A stretch of 5,665 nt of DNA from Bacteroidales bacterium (GTDB taxonomy: Bacteria > Bacteroidota > Bacteroidia > Bacteroidales > UBA932): NCBI GenBank assembly GCA_016295245.1, contig JAEDLO010000096.1, positions 1 to 5,665 on the forward strand, given 5' to 3'. The position numbers and the translations under genes were made by a program. The first letter of the stretch is position 1. Every line of letters begins with the position of its first letter. The notes below the pieces were generated by a model that made no database searches, was not told the origin of the DNA, and worked only from the letters and a program-made list of their open reading frames with translations. Below are positions 1 to 5,665 of the stretch, piece by piece.

Positions 1-21
1 CGAGTCGGATCATCCCGACCA
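1..21 (+). tRNA. 3' end of a tRNA gene, probably tRNA-Pro (5' part outside the window)
   Basis: The first 21 bases fit tRNA positions 56 to 76 without a gap. Bases 1-5 give C56-G57-A58-G59-T60 of the T-loop, and base 6 is the invariant C61. Bases 6-10 are the 3' strand of the T-stem, bases 11-17 (CATCCCG) are the 3' strand of the acceptor stem, base 18 is discriminator A73, and bases 19-21 are an encoded CCA. The implied 5' acceptor strand is CGGGATG. A C1-G72 pair with A73 is typical of bacterial tRNA-Pro, so that identity is inferred; the anticodon is outside the window. A strong terminator follows 20 bases later, as expected at the end of a tRNA transcript. The alternative, a chance match or the end of a coding frame (the TAA at 22-24 could close one), is less likely given the complete register from C56 to A76. 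Confidence 0.75.
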
Positions 22-41
22 TAATAATTTCTAGTTTGATT

Positions 42-70
42 AAAAGCCCCGCCGAAAGCCGGGGCTTTTT
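42..70 (+). terminator. Rho-independent terminator downstream of the tRNA
   Basis: Bases 42-51 (AAAAGCCCCG) pair with 60-69 (CGGGGCTTTT) to give ten continuous base pairs. A C-C mismatch follows (52/59), then a C-G pair (53/58) closing a GAAA tetraloop (54-57). The run of five T at 66-70 completes a classical intrinsic terminator on the + strand. The A-run at 42-45 gives the reverse strand a shorter T-run, so weak activity in that direction is possible. It most likely ends the tRNA transcript. It finishes only 15 bases before the start codon of the next gene, which is unusual and bears on how that gene is expressed. Confidence 0.9.
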
Positions 71-85
71 CATTTGTTACAATCC

Positions 86-1828
86 ATGAAGGCGCGTTCG
101 TTTATTCTTCTCTGCCTGTCGGCTTTGCTCGGCGTTCTGATTTCCTGTTCAAGGACAGAATCCGACCCGGGACCATCCGGCCCTATTATGCGTGACGGCA
201 TCTGGGAAGGCACAGGAGAAGGCCGCGGCGGCACCATTCTGGTGCGCATTACAGTGGAAAGCAACATAATCACTGACGCCAAGGCTATGAGCCAGTCGGA
301 GTCTTCCTTTGCCCAGGAATCCCTTAATGCCGTGCTAGCCAAGGCAATCGGCAGGAAGGACTATATGTCGGTGGAACTTGACGGAGTGAGCGGCGCGACT
401 CTTACGTCCACCGGCGTGATTGATGCCTTGAATATGGCAATTGCAGTGGCAAAAGGAGAGAAGAAGGCGGAAGAAAAGATTTATTCGGACGGGAAATGCG
501 ACATAGTGGTGGTCGGTGCAGGCGGAGCCGGTCTGTGCGCTGCAGTAGAGGCGGCCGCGCAGGGCAGAACAGTCATTGTGCTCGAGAAACAGGGCATTAT
601 TGGGGGAAATACCAATTACTCGACCGGCGGCATCAATGCAGCTGAAACCTCCGTACAGCAAGAACTTGGCATCATTGACTCCAAAGATCTCTTCTATGAC
701 GACACGATGAAGGGAGGCCACTACCTCAACGACCCGGTGCTGGTGCGCAGCTTTGTGGACAATGGCCCGCAAACCATAGACTGGCTGAAAGCTTTGGGGG
801 CTGACCTGAGTGACGTCGGCATTATGGGAGGCAGCAGCGTGAGGCGAACCCATCGCCCGAATGGAGGAACCGCCATCGGCCCCCATCTGATGAAGGTCCT
901 CAAAGAGGCTTCGGCATCCGAAAAGGTTGAAATCCGCACCGGCAACAAGGTCAGCGGCCTGCTGATGGATGGCGTCGGAGTATGTGGAGTCAAGGTCGAG
1001 AACCACAACGGAAGCCCATATCAGATCAGCGCGTCAGCAGTCATTATCGCAACGGGTGGTTTTGGCGCCAATATCGGGATGGTCACAAAATATTGCCCGG
1101 AGTTTGAGGGTCTGGCTACGCTCAATCATAAAGGCGCCACCGGAGATGCCTTCAAATGGGTGGAGGAAGCGGGCGGAAGTTTGATACATCTTGACCAGAT
1201 ACAGATTCATCCCACATCGGAATGCGTCAACCACATCCTCATTACCGAAGCAGTGAGAGGCAACGGGGCAATACTTGTCAACGCTCAGGGGCAAAGATTT
1301 GTAAATGAGATGGATACGCGCGATGTCGTAGCCGGGGCAATACTTCGTCAAAAGGACGGAATGGCCTATCTCATATTTGATGAGCAGGTGAGAAAATCCC
1401 TTGCATCGATTGAGACTTATGCCAATCAGGGCGTCCTCAAGTCGGCAGACAGTGTCGAAAAGCTTGCCGGAATCGTAGGACTTGACCCAGCCTCGCTCAA
1501 GTCGACAATGGACAGGTATGCCCGGATGCAACGTCAGGGTAAGGATGAGGACTTCGGACGGAGCGCCTCGTCGATGGCGGTTCCGCTGACCAGTTCTCCG
1601 TACTATAGCGTAGGCGTCACGCCTGCCATCCACCACACTATGGGTGGCATAAAAGTAGATAAGGATATGCACGTTATTCGCAGCGACGGCTCAGCTGTCA
1701 AGGGGCTGTATGCCGCCGGCGAAGTGACAGGCGGCCTTCACGGAGCCAACCGACTTGGAGGGAACGGAGTCGGCGACATCGTGGTCAACGGCAAAATTGC
1801 GGGGCGCAATGCTGCTGCAGGTAAATAA
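86..1828 (+). CDS. Fumarate-reductase-type flavoprotein lipoprotein (FMN-binding domain plus FAD-binding domain)
   Basis: Exported flavin reductase of 580 residues. It probably reduces fumarate or a related enoate outside the cytoplasm as an anaerobic electron sink. Residues 1-21 form a lipoprotein signal: K2 and R4, a hydrophobic core, then lipobox L18-I19-S20-C21. Residues 35-130 are an FMN_bind domain with D99-G-V-S-G-A-T105, the ApbE flavinylation motif, so T105 should carry covalent FMN. From 137 comes an FAD_binding_2/fumarate reductase module: GAGGAG at 144-149 and E167 ending the second Rossmann strand. By alignment from memory with Shewanella flavocytochrome c3, H375, T387, E388, R412 (proton donor), H516 and R556 match H365, T377, E378, R402, H504 and R544. 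H375 is the fumarate-reductase residue; urocanate reductase has Tyr there. There is no CxxCH motif, so the tetraheme domain is absent and the electron donor is unknown. ATG 86 is preferred over TTG 74 because the signal peptide begins there; there is no Shine-Dalgarno, as is usual in Bacteroidota. The sequence after Cys21 (SRTESD) is a poor surface-export signal, so the periplasmic side is likelier. The family is certain, the substrate is not. Confidence 0.93.
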   Translation: MKARSFILLCLSALLGVLISCSRTESDPGPSGPIMRDGIWEGTGEGRGGTILVRITVESNIITDAKAMSQSESSFAQESLNAVLAKAIGRKDYMSVELDGVSGATLTSTGVIDALNMAIAVAKGEKKAEEKIYSDGKCDIVVVGAGGAGLCAAVEAAAQGRTVIVLEKQGIIGGNTNYSTGGINAAETSVQQELGIIDSKDLFYDDTMKGGHYLNDPVLVRSFVDNGPQTIDWLKALGADLSDVGIMGGSSVRRTHRPNGGTAIGPHLMKVLKEASASEKVEIRTGNKVSGLLMDGVGVCGVKVENHNGSPYQISASAVIIATGGFGANIGMVTKYCPEFEGLATLNHKGATGDAFKWVEEAGGSLIHLDQIQIHPTSECVNHILITEAVRGNGAILVNAQGQRFVNEMDTRDVVAGAILRQKDGMAYLIFDEQVRKSLASIETYANQGVLKSADSVEKLAGIVGLDPASLKSTMDRYARMQRQGKDEDFGRSASSMAVPLTSSPYYSVGVTPAIHHTMGGIKVDKDMHVIRSDGSAVKGLYAAGEVTGGLHGANRLGGNGVGDIVVNGKIAGRNAAAGK

Positions 1829-1875
1829 ATTCGTCGGACTGGGCGACCTGTGTGAATGTATTCTACGGATCTGAG

Positions 1876-4800
1876 TTAAAGCAGCTGGATTGTCAGATTG
1901 CGCTCGTACCTTGTAGGCTTGACCTGGAACCCGGGCAGCACAAAGCAGGCCGTACAGCCGACGCCGGTCGTGTTGTAATCAAGGTTCAGGGTCACACCAT
2001 CCTGCTTCTCCAATTGGTAGGTGTAAACTGCCTTCGTGAGATTCTCAGTGCTGTAATTGTAGGCATTGAAGTTGAATAGCCTGTCCATCGAGAAACGGAT
2101 TCCATTTCCCTTGCCGTCTTGTATCTCAAGCCATCTGTTGTCGCACCTCAAACCGCAGTCCTGAGGGATGAGATACGGCTCGAACATTCCATCCACATCG
2201 TTCTGGTAAACGCCTACTGCATAGCCGCTCTTCCTGTCAGGATAGTTCTCCTCAGGTCCGCGGCCGAACCACTTGACCTGCTGCAAATCATTATTGAGCG
2301 TCATCGTGAGTCCTATGCGCGGCAGAAGCTCAGGCATCTGTCCCTCCGGCTCGAGAATATGATGCAGGGCGACCGTTCCGTCACCGTTGATGCGGTATTC
2401 GTAAACCTCCGAGTAACCGATGTACTTGACGCCGAAAATGTAAGCATCCAAAGATCCTGAAGATACACCTCCGAACTGGGAGAAGCAGCGCACGTTGATG
2501 TAAACCTGGCCTCCCGCCTCGAATGCCTCGCAGGAAATCGGGAGTCTGGTGATATTGTCAAGATTGTTGCTGTAGTATTCGTTCGCAATCTGATTACCGT
2601 TCCAGCTCTTCTTGTTGTTGTAGCGGATGTTTCCCTGACTCCAGCCGTCTTGCTCGAGGGCGAGCGGGGCACGCCATACATTGAACTGGACAGGCGCCTT
2701 GAGGAGTTCCTCGCCATTGCTGACTATACTGCAAAGCTGTCCGTCAGCAGTGAAGGTATATGCAAATCCCTCTCCCTTCACTATGATTTCCTTATCAGTC
2801 TTGGTAAGACTTGCTTTTCCCACTGCCTTGTCTGAAACGGTCGCGGCTTTCTTCCAAGGAAGCTCGAACTGATCCCAGGCCATCACAAGGCCCTTCTCAC
2901 CCCAGATTTCGTCCTTGGCAAGGGCGCTTGAGAGCTTCAGGAAATACTCCCTTCCCGGCTTGAGTTCAGGAGTATGGAACGGTATCTTCACGATCTTCTT
3001 TGACAGAGGCTCAATGTCCAGGTCCAGGCTCCCCTGCTGGATACACTCCCCGTCCTCAAAGAGCTGCCACTTGAAATCATAGTAGTCAGCGTTCAGGAAA
3101 TGATTACGGTTCCACACTTCCACCAGATGGTCGTCGGCGCTGAGCAGACGGCAGGAGATAGGCTGTGCGGCCTTCTTCATCTGGTAAATCTCAGGCTGAA
3201 CCCTGCGGTCAGGCCAGATGGTACCGTAGGTCCTTGCCCCGATACCATAGCTGAAATACGGCTGCCCGACCTGCTCGCTCTCGAAATCAAGACTTAGAAG
3301 TTCGCCCGATTTGTCAGCGATGACCACATTGTCCATAAGCGCGTCGCAGATGTACACCCTGGTATCCTGGCCGTGGGTCTGCTCATTACGTCCGATATTT
3401 ACCGGGAACGGGGCATTGATGATATTTCCAGAGGCCTCGGCTGAAGCGAGCTCCTTACCGTCAATCGAAAGAGTCATCCTGTTGCCGTCGTACACCGCAT
3501 CGACGTGGTGCCAGTTATCCTCCCAGTCCGATGGGAGAGCGGCAGTCACGACATACTTGTAGTTTTTCGGAGCTGACATAGCCCTGCGCATAAGCGCGCG
3601 GAAGTCGTTCGGGTCCACTTTTCCAAGGACGCTTTCCGGAACCTTGTCAGTATTGACGTAGAAACTTAGCTTCTCCTTGCCTTCCTGCTGGACGCCGAAC
3701 TGCCACTCGCCCTTAGTCACGAATGAGCCGCACGAGCTGATCAGCTTGCGTGGCATCACATCGAAACTGATAGTGAGATTGTCTCCGGTAAGCTCGAGAC
3801 ACTCATCCCTGTAGACTTCCACCCACTCGTCGTGGCCGCTGAGATCAATCACGTGGTTTTTCCTGTTGCGGCTGTCAGAGACGAGCTTCGCGTTGCCCAT
3901 AATGTGCGCCTTGACCTTATGCACAGAGTTGTCCTTCAGGAGCCTTGCATTCTGGGTTAGACCCGGCGAGACGAAATCCCAGACTGCACCGCCCATTGAC
4001 CTTTCGTGGGTATAGATGGCTCGCCACATCTCGTCAAAAAGGCCGCCGCCGTTTCCGGCAACCGAGATGTACTCGTCCATAAATGAAGGGCGGACGTCAT
4101 TGTCCCCGTGGATGCCTACCTTGAGGTCAAGTGCAAGAGGTGTAGGGTATCGTGGGCCGATGATGTCCTCGGCAGCGTGGCTGTAAGCGTTTCCGCCGTA
4201 CATCCAGTACTTCGTGTCATCCCACTTGCGGCCTTCCTTGATGACCTCGCCGATGTTGGGGCCTTCACCGCTTTCGTTGCCGGCGCTCCAGAAGAGTACG
4301 GCAGGCTGGTTACGGTCGCGAAGCACCATCCTGCGGACACGCTCCTGATACATAGGAATGAAGCGCTCGTCGCTTGAAACATACTCGGTAGCGTGAGCCT
4401 CAACCCCTGCCTCATCGATGATGTAGAGGCCATATCGCGCAGCGAGCTCGATGTAGCGCGGGACAGGCGGATAATGGCTGGTGCGCACTGCATTGAAGCC
4501 GTGCTGCTTGAGGATGGTGAAGTCCTTCCTTATGAGCTCGTCAGTGACAGTGTGGCCATTGACAGGGTCCTGCATATGAGAGTTCTGCGCATTGACCTTC
4601 AAAGGCTTTCCGTTGAGGCAGAACACGTTATTGATTATCTCAACTTCTTTGAAGCCCACATCCTGGCGTGCGTCTGCCTCGGCGTAACCGGAGATGCTCC
4701 TGCCCGTAGCAGCATCTACGAGGTACATCTTCAGCTCGTACAGGTCGGGAGTCTCGGCAGTCCATTTAAGAGGATTGCTGATGGTCTTCTTCATATTCAA

Positions 4801-5665
4801 TACCAGCGAGTTGCTTCCATTTGCAAAGGAAGCACCCGGGCTCTGGAGTTCGGCTACGGTCTTTCCGTTTTTGTCGGAGAGGACAGCCTTCACCTTGAGC
4901 GGGGTCTTGAGCGGGGTTGGGTCATAGCTCCGTATGGTAGCCTCAATACTGAGCTCGGCATCCTTATACTGACTGTCAAGGTCAGTGATGACGTGCCAGT
5001 CGACAAGGCGAGTCTTTGGTGCCGAATATACATATACGTCATCAAAGATTCCTGCAAGACGCCAATAGTCCTGGCCCTCGAGATAGAAGCCGTCAGAATA
5101 CTTTATGACAAGCATTGCGAGGGTATTGCGGCCCTTCTTGATGTAAGGGGTGATGTCGTATTCGGCTGGTTCCTGAGCACCCTCGTTGTAGCCGACTTCC
5201 CGGCCGTTCACCCAAAGGAATGAAGCGGAAGCAACTTTCTCGAACCTGAGGAACACTTCCTCGCCTTCCCAGTCTTCGGGAATAGTGAAGGTAGTACGGT
5301 AGGCTCCTGTAGGATTATAGTCGCGTGGCACGAAGGGTGGATTAGCTATGAACGGAGCCGACACGTTTCTGAACAGAGGATCACCGTATCCACGCATCTC
5401 CCAGTTTGAAGGCACGTCAATTGTCCCCCACTTGGAGTCATTGAAGCGCAGTTCATAGAAGTCCGCAGGAATGCCCTCAGGCGTGTCTGCATAGTAGAAT
5501 TTCCATTGCCCATTGAGAACTTTGTGGTGCTGCGGGATGTAATATGCGCGTGTCTGCTCCTGTCCGAGCTCATACACGTCAAGGTTTTCTATGTAGTCAT
5601 AGATATGTGCCATAAAGTCACGCTTTTCTGCGGCAAAGGCAGTCGTACCGGCAAGCACCAGAAGG
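1876..5665 (-). CDS. Exported GH2 beta-galactosidase-type glycoside hydrolase with inserted LamG domain (5' end outside the window)
   Basis: Retaining exo-glycosidase of family GH2, LacZ-like, probably releasing terminal beta-galactosyl-type residues in the periplasm. Numbering takes the GTG at 5658-5656 as residue 1. That GTG is not the start: the frame stays open to the edge (CTT CTG GTG CTT GCC) and reads as a signal peptide core with A7-F8-A9 cleavage, so the true start lies a few codons upstream. Domains: sugar-binding jelly roll about 45-215, Ig-like about 217-335, TIM barrel about 337-595, LamG-like insert about 598-793, DUF4981-type domain from PDRR at 816 to about 930, and Bgal_small_N about 948-1258 with GRGPEENYPDR. 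Acid/base is E462 in GNESGEG (4273-4275); nucleophile is E529 in MDEY (4072-4074). LacZ residues N102, D201, H357, H391, E416 and H418 match N98, D197, H361, H395, E420 and H422. LacZ H540 is S532 and W999 is F1239, so the substrate may not be plain lactose. The LamG insert explains the length beyond LacZ's 1023 residues. No C-terminal sorting domain is seen. The gene is convergent with the reductase, 47 bases apart; its promoter and upstream neighbours are outside the window. Confidence 0.95.
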   Translation of the reverse strand, partial: LLVLAGTTAFAAEKRDFMAHIYDYIENLDVYELGQEQTRAYYIPQHHKVLNGQWKFYYADTPEGIPADFYELRFNDSKWGTIDVPSNWEMRGYGDPLFRNVSAPFIANPPFVPRDYNPTGAYRTTFTIPEDWEGEEVFLRFEKVASASFLWVNGREVGYNEGAQEPAEYDITPYIKKGRNTLAMLVIKYSDGFYLEGQDYWRLAGIFDDVYVYSAPKTRLVDWHVITDLDSQYKDAELSIEATIRSYDPTPLKTPLKVKAVLSDKNGKTVAELQSPGASFANGSNSLVLNMKKTISNPLKWTAETPDLYELKMYLVDAATGRSISGYAEADARQDVGFKEVEIINNVFCLNGKPLKVNAQNSHMQDPVNGHTVTDELIRKDFTILKQHGFNAVRTSHYPPVPRYIELAARYGLYIIDEAGVEAHATEYVSSDERFIPMYQERVRRMVLRDRNQPAVLFWSAGNESGEGPNIGEVIKEGRKWDDTKYWMYGGNAYSHAAEDIIGPRYPTPLALDLKVGIHGDNDVRPSFMDEYISVAGNGGGLFDEMWRAIYTHERSMGGAVWDFVSPGLTQNARLLKDNSVHKVKAHIMGNAKLVSDSRNRKNHVIDLSGHDEWVEVYRDECLELTGDNLTISFDVMPRKLISSCGSFVTKGEWQFGVQQEGKEKLSFYVNTDKVPESVLGKVDPNDFRALMRRAMSAPKNYKYVVTAALPSDWEDNWHHVDAVYDGNRMTLSIDGKELASAEASGNIINAPFPVNIGRNEQTHGQDTRVYICDALMDNVVIADKSGELLSLDFESEQVGQPYFSYGIGARTYGTIWPDRRVQPEIYQMKKAAQPISCRLLSADDHLVEVWNRNHFLNADYYDFKWQLFEDGECIQQGSLDLDIEPLSKKIVKIPFHTPELKPGREYFLKLSSALAKDEIWGEKGLVMAWDQFELPWKKAATVSDKAVGKASLTKTDKEIIVKGEGFAYTFTADGQLCSIVSNGEELLKAPVQFNVWRAPLALEQDGWSQGNIRYNNKKSWNGNQIANEYYSNNLDNITRLPISCEAFEAGGQVYINVRCFSQFGGVSSGSLDAYIFGVKYIGYSEVYEYRINGDGTVALHHILEPEGQMPELLPRIGLTMTLNNDLQQVKWFGRGPEENYPDRKSGYAVGVYQNDVDGMFEPYLIPQDCGLRCDNRWLEIQDGKGNGIRFSMDRLFNFNAYNYSTENLTKAVYTYQLEKQDGVTLNLDYNTTGVGCTACFVLPGFQVKPTRYERNLTIQLL

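Noticed and set aside
4..19. Small hairpin GTCGG/CCGAC at the left edge as a regulatory element
   Set aside because: The same bases are explained by the T-loop, T-stem and acceptor strands of the tRNA 3' end.
74..76. TTG 74 as the start of the reductase gene
   Set aside because: It adds only M-L-Q-S before a well-formed MKAR-type lipoprotein signal beginning at ATG 86, and it lies almost against the terminator T-run.
335..1672. Long - strand open frames (335-1006 and 1034-1672) opposite the reductase gene
   Set aside because: They are antisense to a strongly conserved flavoprotein and their translations have no family features.
1829..1875. Possible terminator between the convergent genes (GTCG at 1833-1836 with CGAC at 1844-1847)
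   Set aside because: The stem is only four base pairs with a seven-base loop. There is no T-run on the + strand and only a mixed AATTTATTT on the - strand, which is too weak to call.
1852..2079. Short + strand open frame at the convergent junction
   Set aside because: It starts on GTG and lies almost wholly over the conserved C-terminal domain of the GH2 gene, and its translation resembles no family.
4393..5223. 276-codon open frame on the + strand inside the GH2 gene
   Set aside because: It is fully antisense to a gene with clear GH2 domains and catalytic motifs, and its translation shows no recognisable domain. It is best explained as a shadow of the real coding frame.
5656..5658. GTG as the start codon of the GH2 gene, giving a complete 1260-residue protein
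   Set aside because: The frame continues upstream to the window edge with Leu-Leu codons that extend the hydrophobic signal peptide core. Starting at the GTG would cut the signal peptide in half, so the gene is called partial.
1..5665. CRISPR array, insertion sequence, integrase or a direct repeat of the tRNA end
   Set aside because: Reading both strands by eye, no repeat-spacer pattern, transposase or integrase frame, or second copy of bases 1-21 was seen.

Overview
The window looks like chromosomal DNA of a Bacteroidota bacterium, most likely Bacteroidales. This rests on four things. There is a large secreted GH2 beta-galactosidase-type enzyme with an inserted laminin-G domain. There is a lipoprotein flavin reductase. 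The start regions lack a Shine-Dalgarno sequence and are AT-rich. Base composition is moderate, roughly half G+C or a little more. No marker gene fixes the genus, so the assignment is an inference.

Layout: (1) bases 1-21 are the 3' end of a tRNA, read from the T-loop through an encoded CCA and most probably tRNA-Pro; it is cut by the window's left edge. (2) A strong intrinsic terminator at 42-70 ends that tRNA transcript. (3) From 86 to 1828 on the + strand is a lipoprotein with an FMN-binding domain followed by a fumarate-reductase-type FAD domain. The whole known fumarate reductase catalytic set is visible, but there is no heme domain. (4) A 47-base convergent gap carries no convincing terminator. 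(5) From 1876 to the right edge on the - strand is an exported GH2 enzyme of more than 1260 residues. Only the first few residues of its signal peptide lie outside the window.

The two proteins point to an anaerobic, glycan-eating life style. The GH2 enzyme would remove terminal beta-galactosyl-like residues from oligosaccharides in the periplasm. The flavin reductase would use fumarate or a similar enoate outside the cytoplasm as an electron sink. They are convergent, so they are not one operon, and nothing in the sequence links them functionally. No mobile element, CRISPR array, direct repeat of the tRNA end or clearly new system is visible. The points most worth a second look are the remodelled C6 side of the GH2 active site with the LamG insertion in the same loop, the heme-free fumarate-reductase-like lipoprotein, and the lack of room for a promoter between terminator and start codon.
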